Shown piece after piece: positions 26,171-40,833 of a stretch of 64,000 nt of DNA. Where the stretch lies: positions 41,602,019-41,666,018 of the forward strand of contig CM049306.1 in assembly GCA_026874595.1 (NCBI GenBank). Direction: 5' to 3'. Position 1 is the stretch's first letter, and the number at the start of each line of letters is the position of its first letter. The notes beneath the pieces are model-generated. The model searched no databases. It had not been told where the DNA came from and saw only the letters and a program-made list of their open reading frames with translations. Position numbers and translations under genes: made by a program. Source of the DNA: Sipunculus nudus. Taxonomy: Eukaryota > Annelida > Sipuncula > Golfingiida > Sipunculidae.

Positions 26171-27000
26171 AATAACAGGTATTTCTGTCTGTATGTTACT
26201 GTTATATGCTGTGTAAGGTATTGATATATAACTATAAAACAGTCACCTAGGACTATCAAAATAAATATCATGCCCTACAAATCAGGCAAATAAATTTGGT
26301 AATTCAGTGCATTATGCTATGAAGAAAATCCTTAATACTGTCATTTCTGCACTCCTAACAAACGCGAGACAGATGAAAAATGATGCAATTTGTCTGAACG
26401 TGTTTGATTTGCCCATTTACGGGGCCATTTTTTACAAGACTGATTGTGCCACCTACATTTTCTTAAGTACTCAGCATTTTCACTTGTATCTTTTAGACTG
26501 TCAAAATTACAGGAATTCTGCCAGTTTCTCTATACGATTTTTTTAACATGGTTAGCAGATTAATCATGGATAGCTTTGAAAATTAAACTAGACAGGTAAT
26601 ATATAATATTTTCCGGGTTTTTTTGCACATTTTTATTTGTATTTTTAAGAATTATAAAATACAGCAATTACAAGTGCAATTATGGATTGTCCTAAAACTT
26701 GGAATTCTGACTAATTGTTAATAGTTTCACCAGCTGTTGGAGGTTGACCTATATATTTTTCGTTTTTACTTTTATTTCGAGGCTGACATTGCACAGTCTG
26801 AGCTGTAGGATGACCCATTGCTTAATTGTCATCTCTGTCTGGCTGATCTTTTCGTGGTGGGCACAGATATATCCATGAGGAGTGTATACTGCTTATTCAT
26901 ATATAGGCAATAAAAAATCTCTCTTTCGTCCTGAGTAAGAGATTTACAACCTGAATTGAGGATGGGTTGCCTTATATATTTATCAAAGCTAGCCAGCTTC
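24902..27000. other. 3' flank of the channel gene: duplicated non-coding repeats
   Basis: No gene seen. A segment around AGATTTCAGTGTTTACACA...GAGCGTGATAAAATA...TATTCAGACTGAG occurs at about 25,150-25,260 and again at about 25,950-26,066, imperfectly. A repeat starting GAGGCGTCA (25,404-25,640) has a relative at 3,449-3,590. A sequence at 25,632-25,686 is the inverse of 16,912-16,968. (AC)n lies at 25,171-25,190 and (TA)n at 26,099-26,167. Confidence 0.55.
26099..26167. repeat. (TA)n microsatellite
   Basis: About 34 TA units, the longest such tract in the window. Confidence 0.92.
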
Positions 27001-27009
27001 TTAATATTT

Positions 27010-29585
27010 CTGCGTACTCTACCTGTCTTATATAATGACCTACAAAATCTACCTACCTACATAATCTAATGACCTGCATAACCTACCTACCTGCATAATC
27101 AACCTACCTGCATAATCTACATACCTGCATTATCTACCTACTTGTATAATCTACCTACTTGTACAATCTAACTATCTACATGATCTACCTACATACAAAA
27201 TCTACTTACCTGCATAATCTACCTACTTACATAATCAACCACCCTGCATAATCTACCTACCTACATAATCTAACTCACTGTATAATCTACCTACTTGTAT
27301 AATCTACCTACCTACATGATCTACTGACCTACAAAATCTACTAACTTGCATAATCCACCTACCTTCATTATCTACCAACTTGTATAATCTAATTACCTAC
27401 ATGATCGACCTACCTAAAAAAATCTACCTACCTACATTAGTACCTACTTACATAATCTGCCTATTCCTTAATCTACCTTCCTACATAATCTACCAGCTTA
27501 CCTAATCTGCCTACCTGCATAAAATACCAACCTACATAATGTTTCTACTTACATAATCTACCTATTGCATAATCTACCTACTTGTGTGATCTACCTACCT
27601 ACAGAATGTTCCTAAACTACATAATCTACCTACCTACATAATCTACCTACTAGTGTGATCTACCTACCTACATAATGTTCCTACTTACATAATCTACCTA
27701 CCTACATAATCTACCTACTAGTGTGATCTACTTCCTACATAATGTTCCTACTTACATAATCTACCTATTGCATAATCTACCTACTTGTATGATCTACCTA
27801 CCTACATAATGTTCCTACCTACATAATCTACCTATTGCATAATCTACCTACTTGTGTGATCTACCTACCTACATAATGTTCCTACCCACATAATCTACCT
27901 ATTGCATAATCTACCTACTTACATAATCTACCTATTGTAAAATCTCCATGCCTGCATAATCTACCTACCTGTTTAATTTTCCTACCTACATGATCTACAT
28001 TCCAATATAATTTACCTACCTACATAATCTACCTACCTACACGATCTACCTGCTTGCATAATCTACCTACCTGCATAATCTACATATCTGCATAATCTAC
28101 CTAACAACCTAATCTACATAATCTGCCTACCTGCATAATCTACCTACCTGCACAGTCTACATACTTGCATAATCTACCTACCCGGTTACCTAATCTAAAT
28201 ATCTACATAATCTACCTACCTACCTTATCCACCTTTTTGCAGAATCTTCCTACCTGCTACCTGCATAACCTGCCTTCCTACATTATATATCTCCCTACAT
28301 GTTTTACCTGTTTGTATAATCTACCTTCCTATCTACATAATCTACCTATTTATTTAATCTACCTACTCGCATAATCTACCTACCTACATAATCTAACTAC
28401 TTGCATTAGTTCCTACTGACATGATCTAAATACCTGCATAATCTACCTACCTTCACAATCTATCTGCCTGCATCATCTACCTAACTGCATAATCTTATTA
28501 CTTTCATAATCTACGCACCTACCTAATCTTAATATCTGCACAATCTACCTAACACCCTAATCTATATAATCTGCCTACCTACATAATCTACCTTGTACTT
28601 ACCTACACAATCTACCTGCTTGCATAATCTACCTACCTACATCATCTAAATATCTTCATAATCTACCTACCTACCTAATCTAAATACGTGAATGATCTAC
28701 CTACCTAGCTTATTTATCTACCTACCTAATTTACCTCTCTTAGTCTCTCTTAAAAACAGAATAAATATATCAAATAAGTAGCTAACCTCCTGCCTAATAT
28801 ACGTGTAACGAAACAATGTATGTAACGACTGTAGTGTAAAACCGCTGCGTGAGGAGCGTGGATGAATGTGGCTATAAAATCTGAATTATCTATCATGATA
28901 ATATATCTTTCTAATCTTCATAGCCAATATAACTTCCACATAGCTTCATTACCAACATAATCTTTCTGTATAATCTGCCGAACTAATCTACCCACATAAT
29001 CTACGGTGCCTACTTAATCTACCTGTCCAGGTAATCTAACAAGCTAATCTATGGGTAATCTACCTGTCTAATCTACCTGCCTACATTATCTACCTACCTG
29101 GTATACCTACCTAATCTATCTACCTACCTGGTATACCTACCTAATCTATCTACCTGCCTGGATAATACACCTACCTAATCTAATCTACCTGTTTATCTAA
29201 TCCACAATGCTAATCCTCCCGGATAATCTGTCTGACGCATCATCTTACCTATCTAATGTACTTGGACAATACACTTAAAATCTACCTAATCTGCCTGTCT
29301 ACTTACCTTCGCTACCGATCTAATCTGCCTAGCTAATCCACTTATCTAATCTACATATCTACCCAGTTAATCTAACTATGGAATCTACCTACCTAACCTG
29401 CCTTATTGTTCAAACTGTATGCCTAATCTACCTATCCTATTTTACCCACCTTATCCATCAATTCTACCTACCAAGCTTATCTATTTTCCTACCTAATTTT
29501 CAAACCTAATCAACCTATTCAGCCCTTTTATCTACATACATAATCTCCCGACCTCACTCTGCCTAGATAATGTATCTACCTATAG
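27010..29585. repeat. Satellite block A, about 17-bp CT-rich unit
   Basis: A 2.6-kb tandem array of a unit close to AATCTACCTACCTACAT (17 bp), with many variants and length changes such as TTGCAT or TGCAT for TACAT. The + strand is G-poor throughout. Small open frames reading YLPTYL-like repeats are satellite artefacts. Confidence 0.93.
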
Positions 29586-29589
29586 TCTA

Positions 29590-31440
29590 CGCACACTAAA
29601 ACTCACTCCATAACTCAGGACATCTGTAACAGTAAGCATGTGTAGTTGAAATTCCTGGGTGCTTCGCTTACGATTTGTACTCTGTTAACGGATTCATGGG
29701 TGGACTCTGATTATTTCTCTGTATAAAATATAGGTAATATTAACAGTGACCTACTAACCATTTTCCAAAGAGAAACTACCAGGACCAGTCACCATGTGAC
29801 GTTTGAACTTCCTTGGCCTAACAGTTTAGATGTGTGCCCGGCCAACGGTCGACCGGACTGACGGACGAAAGCCAAAGGGTGATCGATATAGCTCAGATGG
29901 TTTTCAGTCAGCTGGGCTGTCCGCCCGTTTGGACGACGGACAAGGGTGATCGCTATATAGCGCAGGTGACTCTCAGTCAGCTGAGCTGTCGTGCCGTTTG
30001 AACGACGGACAGAGCGATCGCTATAGCACGTATGACTTTCAGTCAGCTGAGCTGTCTGTCCGTCCAGACGACGGACAAAGAGTGATCGCTATAGTCCTGA
30101 TGATAAACACCATTAGGACTAATCTGGAAGCCAATCTGGTTGTCGAATGAGCGAAATTAAGTGCAGATAATATATCTAGCTAACAACAAATTGAATTCTC
30201 CTGGGAAGGACAAGGCCTAATTAGAGAAATACTCAGATTAACAAGAGTATTGAAAACTAAAAAAAAATGTAAAAGATAATTAAAAGAATATTAGATAGAA
30301 ATTAGATATCTTAAAGTCACGGAAAACAAAAAGACAGAATTATTGAAAGTTTTGTTTCAATAGAAAAATCAACATAACACAAGAGAATACAGTGTTATCG
30401 AGAAGAAAATGTTGTACATGCTTTTAAGTCTTTTATTATTTTAATATGTAAATTAAAAAGTTCCTTTTTCTAGAGTTTACAAGTTAAAACTATATTTACT
30501 GTCAATTACAATTAATGTCAAGACAATCAGTCTAATCTCAAAAGAATTTTAAAAAGTATGTCAATACAGTCTTTTAGAAAATCAAGACAATTTGAAGAAT
30601 TACACAGAAACCATCTTTATATCTGTAGCTAGATAGATGTATAAATATGCAAGTGTGAAGACATTTGCGAACTTGCGAGATGAACAGAACTCAATTCATA
30701 AACAGGATATTTTCTACCACTCCTACTTCTAATAAGGGCTTGTGACCTTCAAATACCTAAGTATTTGGCGTGATTAATAGAAATTATCCTGTTTAACTGT
30801 TTGAAAATTGGCGAACCAAAAGAGACTACATGTTATTGTCTAGGTTGTCTGCAAAATATATATGTATGTAACTGTACATGAAAGTTAAATTTATCTCCTT
30901 TTTTAATGCATTTCCTGAATAAACTTTATAAATTTGGATCTGTTGGCAACATTACTGTATGATTATGTGATGCCACACAAATTAACTGGGATAATAATGA
31001 ATATATACAGATGTGATTGCAGATATGCATAAGTCTTGTATGCTCATGTTAATATTACAAAATTAATATTTTTTTTCAAACCTGTCAGTTCTATATACTT
31101 ATGAGTTTATATTCAGGAGGAAGGTAGTCTGATCATTTTAGCAAGTCCGACAGTTGTAAGATATAAAAAATAGCATCTTGAAAGCATTGAGGAAAACATG
31201 AACAATAATGAAAAAAACAAAAACAACAACAACAACAAAAAACAGATAACTAATTGTATAAAATTGTAAATGGGAAGAGAGAGTAGAAAGAGTGGGTCAG
31301 CACTTATTCATTAAATAAATAAATAAATTAAGCAGCTACATGAAATAAATAGAACAGAAAACGTAAAACGACAACAACTTTACAATATACCTTGTCTACT
31401 TCTATATATATCTATCAAAACTATACATATTATACCTACA
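29590..31440. other. Spacer between the two satellite blocks
   Basis: AT-rich DNA without gene features. It holds the 68-bp tandem array at 29,881-30,102 and short A-rich and CAA runs near 31,210. No exon is supported. Confidence 0.6.
29881..30102. repeat. 68-bp tandem repeat (GATCGCTATAGC...CAGTCAGCTGAGCTGTC...)
   Basis: Units start at 29,881, 29,948, 30,016 and 30,084 (spacing 67-68 bp), the last one partial. Each has GATCGCTATA, CAGTCAGCTGAGCTGTC and GACGACGGACA. The inverse of the same unit appears once at 48,226-48,300, so this is a tandemly expanded end of a dispersed repeat family. Confidence 0.8.
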
Positions 31441-34400
31441 CTATCTCAATATCAATCTATCTCTTTTATTTACCTTGCCTGCCTGCCTGACTACTAACTA
31501 ACATTCCCGCTTCCCTACCCTAAATTACCGACCTAATCTACCAACCTACTTAATCTACCTAGCTAATTCACCTATCTAATCTACCTAAAGTACCTACGTA
31601 GCTAAATTAATCTAGCTGACGAATTTACCTTCCTGAAGTATTACTCTACCTACCTACCTACCTATCTAATCTACCTAGCTAACCACTCCTATATATATAT
31701 ATAACATTCCTAACATTCCAAGCTTACCTAATTACCTAAACTATCTACTAACCTACTTCATCCAGCCATATATACCTTATCTACCTATCTAATCTATCGC
31801 CTTCCCTGCCCATCCCATTTAAACTACGTTGTTAATCTACCTGCCTAATCTAATGTACTTAATCTACTTACCTAACTTTCCTACTATACCTATCTGATTG
31901 ATCAATAAGATATCAAACTAATATAATTACATAACCTGCTTTCCTTGCCTTATTTGCAATACCATATATACCGTATTGATCTATCTAATCTACATACTTA
32001 ATCTACCGACTTAATCTACTTTACCGAATCCACTAATCTAATATCCTTGCCAAATTTTAGCTATTATACCCCATTCTACATACCTGCCTACCCAAGCTAT
32101 CTAGATAGTCTATCTAGATGGTCTACTTGTCAAATACACATTCCAATTTACCTAGCAAATCTTCCTGCCTAATTTACGTACCAAATCTACCTGCCTAGTC
32201 TCCTTAGGTAATCCACCTTCATGATGCCCAATTATCAACCAATTCTAATCATCTACTTACTTTTACCCATCAAAAGTTATCTACCTGGATATATCTGTTT
32301 AATATATCTACCTACCAATCTATCTGCCTAACATATCTACCTATCTATTCTATCTGCCTAATATATCTACCTACCTAATATATCTGCCTAATCTATCCAC
32401 CTACCTCATCTATTTGCCTAATATATCTACCTACCTTATCTATCGTTACCTACCTACCCTAATCTATCTGTCTAATATTTCTACCTACCTAATCTCTCTA
32501 TACCTACCTAACTAATCTGTCTGTCTATTATGTCTAATTAATTAATCTATCTATACCTACCTTCTTAATCGATCTGTCTATTATATCTACCTACCTAAAC
32601 TATCTGCTTAATATATCTAGATACCTAATCTATCTGCCTAATCCATATACCTACCTCATCTATTTGCCTGATATATCTACCTACCTAATATATCTATAGC
32701 TACCTAACTACCTAACTAATATATCTTTATAATATATTTACTTACCTAATCTATCTGCCGATTATATCTACTTATCTAATCTGTCTATACCAACCTACTT
32801 ATTCTATCTATCCTATATATCTACCTACCTAATCCCTTTATACCAACCTACTAAATTATTTGCCTATTATATCTTCCTGCCTAAATAATCTATACCTACC
32901 TATCTTATCATCTATCAACCTAATCTATTTGTCTAATATATCTACCTACCTAATCTATCAATACCTAACTAACTAATCTCTCTGTCTAATATACCTACCT
33001 ACCTAATATATTTGCCTAATATATCAAACTACCTAATCTAGCTGTGTAATATATTTTACATACCTAATTTATCTATAACTACCTATCTTAATCATCTACC
33101 TTTCTAATCTGCCTGTCTAATATATCTACCTACCTATCTTAATCATCTACCTACCTACCTGATAATATCTGCCTAATATATCTACCTACCTAATCAATCT
33201 GCCTAATCTACCCATCTCATCTATTTGCCTAATATATCTATCTACCTAATCTATCTTTACCTTCCTAACTTATCTCTCTGTCTAATATATCAACCTACCT
33301 AATTTATCTTTACCTACCTACCTAAACTATTTGCCTTATATATCTACCTTCTTCATCTATCAATAGCTGTCTAACTAATCAATCTGTCTTATATACCTAC
33401 CTACCTAATCTATCTATAACTACATAACTAATCTATTTGTCTAATATATCTACCTACCTAATATATCTGCCTAATATAGCTACCTATACTTCATCAACAT
33501 GTCCCATATATCTACCTAACTATGCTATCTGCCGTATCTATCTACCTACCTCATCTACCTGTTTAATATATCTACCTACCTAATCTATCTAATTTATCTT
33601 CTTATCTAATCTATCTGCCCAAACTATCTACCTTTTCTCTCTGCCTAATACATCTACCTACCTTATCTTTCTGTCTAATCTATCTACCTACCTCACCTAT
33701 CTGCCTTATGTATCTACCTACCTAATTAATCTGTCTAAAATAATTATCCACCTAATCTGTCTGGCTAATATATCTACCTTTCTAATCTACCTGTCTATGT
33801 TTACCTACCTTATTTATATAATTTATCTACCTACCTTATCTATCTATACCTACCTATCTTCATCATCTATCGACCTTATCTATTTGTCTAGTATATATAC
33901 CTTCCTAATCAATCTATACCTAACTAACTAATCTCTCTGTCTAATATATCGACCTATCTAGTCAATCTATACCTACCTACCTAATATATTTGCCTAATAT
34001 ATCTACCTACCTAATCTCGCTGTGTAATATATTTTACCTACCTAATCTGTCTATACCAACCTACCTAAATTATTTGCCTAATATATCTACCTACCTTATA
34101 TAGCTGTGTAATATATTTTACATATCTAATCTATTATCTATACCTGCCTATCTTAATCATCTACCTACCTAATCTACCTGTCTAATATATCTACCTTCCT
34201 ATCTAAATCATCTACCTACCTACCTTACCTATCTGCCTAATATATGAACCAACCTTTTCTATCTATACCTACTTAACTAATCTATGTGCCAAATAGATCT
34301 AACTACCAAATCAATCTGCCTAGTCTACCTACCTAATCTATTTGCTTAATATATCTACCTACCGAATCTGCCTGTGTAATATATTTTACCTCCTAATCTA

Positions 34401-35975
34401 CCTGTACTTACCTACCTAATTTATTTACCTAATAGATCTACCTTCCTCAGCCATCTATACCTATCTACCTAATCTATCTGTCTGATATATCTACCTACCT
34501 AATCTATCTATGCCTACCTAACTAATCTATTTGCCTTATATATCTACCTAAGTTATCTATCAATACCTACCTAACTAATATATTTTTCTAATATATCTAC
34601 CTACCTAATATATCTGCCTAATATATCTACCTGTACTTCATCGACCTGTCCAATATATCTACCTAACTAAGCTATCTGCCGTATCTACCTACCTCATCTA
34701 CCTGTTTAATATATCTACCTACCTAATCTATCTGTCTATTATATCTTATTGTCTAATCTATCTGTCTGATATATCTACCTTGTCTCTCTGCTTAAAACAT
34801 CTACCTACCTAATCTATCTGCCTAATGTATCTACCTACCTAATTAATCTGTCTATCATATTATCTACCTAACCTGTCTGGCTAATATATCTACCTTTCTA
34901 ATCTACCTGTCTAATCTATCTACCTATCTCATATATACCTGTCTAATATTTACCTACCTTATTTATATAATTAATCTACTTACCTAATCTCTCTGTCTGA
35001 TATATCTACCTACCAAGTCTTCCCTTACCTTTTTAATCTACCTATCGATCGAGTCTACCCATCTAATATATCTGCTTATCTACCAATGATATTATGCTGG
35101 ATAATATACCTAGATAGTCTATCTGTTGAACCTACTTTTACAATATAACTGTGAAATCTAATTAGCTATTCCACCAGGATAATATGCTTGTATGATAATA
35201 CCTACCCAATCTAATCTGCTTACCTAACCTACGTACTAAATATAACACGCTAATCTCCATAGATGATCCACCTTTATGATGCCTATCTACCTACCAGTTC
35301 TACCCACATACTTACTCTTACTCATCAAAATATCTACCTACCTATTAAATCTACATACCTAATCTATCTACCTACCTTATCTAACCAGCTTTTCTACCTT
35401 GATCATCTGTCTTACTGATCTACCTGTCTAATCGACTTGTCTAACCTACCTGTCTAATCTGTCTACCTAATCTACCGGTTTAATCTACCTACCTATTTTT
35501 ATCAAAATAGATAATCCACCAAAATAATCTACCTACCTAATCTATTCGACCTGTCCAACCAACGTATCTATCCTACTCTGTCCTTAACGACATACCTAAT
35601 TTTCAAATGTAGTGCCAAGTGTGCTTAATGTACCTATCTATCTAGGCTAGACATCCAACCTATCCACCTAGCCTACCTGGTCCACATACCTGCATAATCT
35701 ACCTACCTCACCTTTCCATAAATGCTGTCTATTTCACCTGTTTATCGATAGCATCCTTACCTACTTTGCCTAAACTACCTGTCCCACCTTATCTACCTGT
35801 ATAATCTACCTGTCCTGTCCTTTATTTCTACCTACCTAATATACCTTTATAATCTATATAATGTACATACCTTATATAATATGTCCTATCCACCTACTTA
35901 ATCTATTTCATGTCTAATCTACCTACCTAATCTAATCTGTCTAATCTACCTAACTAATATTCCTGTCTACTCTGT
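31440..35975. repeat. Satellite block B, about 30-bp CT-rich unit
   Basis: A 4.5-kb tandem array. The commonest unit is close to AATCTATCTGCC + TAATATATCTACCTACCT (30 bp), with many shortened or fused variants. It shares the CTACCTACCTA core with block A but has a different higher-order unit. The + strand is again G-poor. Confidence 0.92.
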
Positions 35976-35999
35976 CTAACAGAGGGTAATAAAGAGTTA

Positions 36000-37320
36000 C
36001 AAAACATGGTATCATATTAATCCATATAATGATAAAACAATGCTGGACTCAGAATATTTCAAGGGTTTAAAATTTTAAAATTAAAAATAGGATTTTATTG
36101 GGTCTTTCATTTTTCTATTTTCACTTCGAGTCAGATCCTTATGAAAGTTCACAGTGGAAGACAGATTAACCTCACATGGACTGATATTACTAAAAAGCGA
36201 TGCCTAAAATATATCATCACATTCAATTATACCTGACCTTCGCTCCACAAATTATTTCATACACAAATGTGTCGAAATTAAAAAATGAATTCTGCGAAAT
36301 TAAAAACCAGATGAAATATTCTGAGCCAACAAAAAGAACGTTAAAACCTTTTTTTTGTTTTTTTTTTTTTTGTTTCTGTTTTTTTTTTTTTTTTTTTTTT
36401 TTGCTATTTTCTTTTTATTCAACAAACAATAAAACGATTAAACTATTTTGTGTGCTTTTTCCCAATTTTAAAAAAAATTTTTCTTCATACTTTAAATTAA
36501 ACTATACTATACTGAGGGCATGAATGCAATTATGCTTAGTGAATTTATCAATGTGAGACTCGAACCATTCTGTGAACAAAACACAGGGTAACAGTGTGTT
36601 TTCTTAAAACTCAACACAAAGTCACCATTTGCATGAAAAAGCGAATTGCACTATTAATGTCCATGTTATAGGACTTCCTAATCAGTTGTAGTTGGCATTC
36701 AAGTGAATTTTATCTCAAAATCTATTCAAATATGGACTAACGCAATTGTCTCTGTATAGAAACTATTAAAACAGGTTAGTTTTTAACAGCAACTTCTCCG
36801 AATACACTATTATAGATCCTTATTACAGCAACTACCTGTCCACTGATGGAATACCGTGGCCAATATAGCTAAAAACACTATTGCCTGTAATACAACTTAT
36901 GCTGTATTGGCATGCGTGAGGTTCAAGAAAAACAACTGCCTGTAATGCAATATGTCATATTAGCAGAAGGTTCATGAAAACAGTTACCTGTAATGCAGTC
37001 AATATTGGCCTGTATTGCAATATGCTGTATTGTCAAATCGACTTGGAAGACAACTAAATGCCAATAATGCAATATGCTGTATTTGCAAATTGTTTAGGAA
37101 ATCAAAATTCCTTGTGAAGCTGTATGCTGTATTAGCAAATGCAGTTGTCAGTTGATAAAAATTGATACTGACTTTATATTAAATATTGTGAATTGATAGA
37201 GTATGCTGTATTAAGCGTCCTATCAGATCTTGGTCCTCCTGAACCCCAAAAATTACCGAAACTACCGGGACTGAAATTGTAGCCAAACTTGTTATTTACT
37301 TAATTGGGATTTGAGTCCAC
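36000..37320. other. Flank between satellite and unknown gene, with about 60-bp repeat
   Basis: It contains long T runs at 36,350-36,402. At 36,860-37,160 there are about five diverged copies of a roughly 60-bp word built on CTGTAATGCAATATGCTGTATT.GCAAAT. No exon is supported. The T-run open frame at 36,200 is low complexity. Confidence 0.55.
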
Positions 37321-37322
37321 AT

Positions 37323-40300
37323 TTAACAATCCCTGGCTGATTCGACCCTCTCGGTAAAACAAACCACCTGTACCATTGATGTTAAAACATCACGAACCTC
37401 GTGCTCCAGAAGAAAGTCAGAAGAACAACTGTCAACTGGAGCAATTGTACTAGGGCGGTCAACTGTAGAGCACACAGCGTCCATCATAGAGTTCATTTTT
37501 GCCTCGTCCGTCACCTGGGGCTCTTGTTTCCCAGAATCGCTACACACTTCTCTCAAGGAATGTACCGGGGACACCGGTCTGGAGGAACTAAAGGTTGAAG
37601 ATGAGTCACTGAGGACGTCAGCTTCTAGCTCCAAAAACTCAATGGTTTCAGACCCATTGCAGCTTGCGGATGCTGCTGTAAAAATCGACAGTAAACTGTG
37701 GGAGTCAACACTTTTAAAAGGCGCGGGGCTGCACTCTGAATAAATAGTTGAAAAGCAACTACAAATGCTAGCAAAGTCATCCAGAGTGAAAAATTCACCA
37801 GCAACTGGCGAATGTATCGTATCCACAGAATTGGTGGGGGTATTGGCCCTATGGGTGCTGAATGTAATGGACTCCAAACTTTCCGTACTGCATGAGTTGC
37901 CCAACATTTCGTTATTTTCCTGTATGACCGGATACACAATGTTCCGACGAAAGCATGAAGATATTCTGTTAAATTTTCTCCTAAAAATTCTCGGGAGTTT
38001 TCCTATCCTCCTGAATACTCTTGAAATCCTCGACATAAGAGTACTTACCCTCTTACCTGTAATCTCTGGTCCTGAATGACAGGGGCTAGCTGGTCCCACT
38101 CTATTTAGGAAAGTGTTCTGATTCCTGTAAATAAACACATACATAGACGTACATACAAACATGCGTAAGTACACACACTGATTTTAACCTCATGGGCTAT
38201 CAAAAGAGCTATCTATCATTAGGCTATAGCAAACAAGAAATATTTATAATTTTTATTTTTAACTGTAACATTTACTAGTCAATACAATAAAAGAAACATT
38301 TGAAGTTTCATGGGGAAAATAAAAACTGCTGAAATTCTTTTTAAAAAATGTTAAAGCACCACAAATTTAATCCATTTTCTGTGATACTTTATGATTTTAA
38401 AGAGATCGATATATAGAAGCACAAAACTTCATTAAAAAATGATCCGCAAATCCGTAAAACAGTTTAGTGTTTAGCTTTGCCTTAATTATTTCAGTACAAT
38501 GTATTTGGTCCGCTTTGAAAGATTTTATTCACATTTTCTGTTCTGTATTCTAGTCGAACACTAGAATAACTAGTATTTGTACCGATAATAATACACAGGA
38601 TTGTTTAGTGTATTGATTAAGTGCGCTGATACTTGCGGTGGCGTTATGAATATTAAGGATTAATGTATTATATCGATTTCAGGAGCAGAAATTCTTACTC
38701 CTCTTTAATATATAGTGTCAAGCAATGTATAACAATATGTGTCTTCTCTCCAACAACTTTTTTTTTTTTCTCTATATGAATAAAGAACGAAAATAGTGTC
38801 AGTTTATATATATGTCAAAGTTAACATATTTTTATATGGCAAAATTACAAGCTGTCATATAGAATTTTTATTTATATTTCCACATACCCGAAGGCACCGA
38901 TCAAATTAATGCCTGATCTACTTATTTTCCCACTGTCTTATATGTACACTTTACACTGAATATGGCAGATATGGATGTGTATTCACAAACAGCTATGTTT
39001 ATAATTATCTTTATATACATAATATACAAGCCGCGTTATGGCTAACGCTTTTTTTTCAGAAAAAGTTTGTGTTGTGAAGGCAAATAACCTGTGGTGGCGC
39101 CATCTTTGAGTCATTACGACAGACAACAATCCCTGTGTCGCTGCTCCACCATTTTCTTGGTTTATGTCTACCTTGACAAGTTTGAATTATTTATATAAAT
39201 TGCTAGAAAATATGGGTGATTAGAGATAAATTTATATAAAACGCTTTGTAAAGCTCTGTTAGGTCTTACGAAGCGGCGACCGGGCCGCTTTGCGTCACGC
39301 AGCTAAACGTGACGTCATGAAAACGTTGCCGGCTCGTGGCAGTTTACTGCCCTCAAGTGGGTCCTTAGGACACCGCGGAACTATATTTTTAGTCGGAATG
39401 TTATAACAAATGGTTGAACGTGCTAGCAGGTTGACCCTGCTCATAAACTGTTATAGGTGTTACTGGGTGACATCTGGTCAGCATGGTAAACATAATTATT
39501 ATTTAATTTAAACAATATAAAAGAAGAGAGGTAACGCGATTTACATAGAACGCCATATATATTCATTAATTACTGAATGATATGTTTTAAAACTAAAAAA
39601 TAAGCAGTGTGCAAGTCCACAAATTTAAAACTGGCGTCTCCCTGTCTGCCAAAATAGCGCCATGCTGTCTGGGATTATATTTTTACTCCAAGCCGTTAGG
39701 CCAAACAAATACAGAGTTGTTTAATGTAATCACCGTTCCTGTTCTACGTAATGTTCTTGCTTGCATACGAGGCACAGTAAATATGTAATTCGGCTGATAT
39801 AATGGAAATTATGTCTATTTTAATATATACACCATAAGCGGCGAGACGAAATATTCATGGTGTGTATGTGGGGGGGGGGGATAGTAGAAATACATGCACA
39901 TGTTTATACACACACATGTACTTATGTGGTTGAAAACTTGATATGGAGTAGTCTATTACTGTTCTATACTGGAGAAAATAATTAACTTTACCGAGAAATA
40001 CTGGTACTATATGCATGTTTACCATTATATTATGGGGGGGGGGGGGGGGGGGGTGCTCAGTTTCAGCGCTTGTTCACACACACTTCACTATTCCACTATT
40101 ATAAACTAAAGTGCATCTGAGACCCCTAGTCACATATTATAAACCAAGGTGTGTCTGTGAGACCCCTATTCCAATGTATATATAGAGAGTGAAAGCCTGG
40201 TCTTATTTATATTAAATTGGAAGGTGCATCTGTGAAACACCCAGTCAGCATTTTCAATATATTAATTTTATGTTTAAAAAAAGAGGTAGAGATTTTACAT

Positions 40301-40784
40301 AGAAACTCACGTGCATGTATACGACTTGATTACTGAATGTGATGGTGAAAACTTTAAATATCAGCAGTGTGGAGGTCCACAATTATATAACTGGCGTCTC
40401 TCCGTCTGTTATAATAGCGACAAGCTGATTGGGGGTTATATTGTAATAACAGCCATCAGGCAACACAAACAAAATAAGTAGTTAAATGGAATTAATTTTT
40501 TTTTTAATTTTTGCATATTGAGGAAAAGGACATCTTTTTCTTATTCTTTGAATGAAGTGCCTAATGGGTAAGATACTGATGTTAATGTTAGGTTTATAAA
40601 ATATTTAAAACCATTATATAAATAAATATTTAATACCATACATAATAACCTGTACATATATATATTTATGTAAAAATACATATATTATAAGAATGGGAAA
40701 GATAATAATGGTAAGGTTATAAAACATTTTAATAACATAATATATAAATATTTATCATACATTAGAAATAAATTCACACATATA

Positions 40785-40833
<49 letters not shown>

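Noticed and set aside
28165-28374. Open frame rich in Leu, Pro and Tyr within satellite block A
   Set aside because: It is a translation of the CCTAC repeat itself; no start context, splice sites or conserved motif.
29888-29904. ATAGCTCAGATGGTT resembles a tRNA gene A box
   Set aside because: No B box (GGTTCGANTCC) follows at a suitable distance and no cloverleaf can be drawn; it belongs to the 68-bp repeat.
27010-35975. Regular spaced repeats that could suggest a CRISPR array
   Set aside because: Units are contiguous with no unique spacers, in a eukaryotic setting; this is satellite DNA.
36200-36523. Phe-rich open frame
   Set aside because: Produced by long T runs; no other support.
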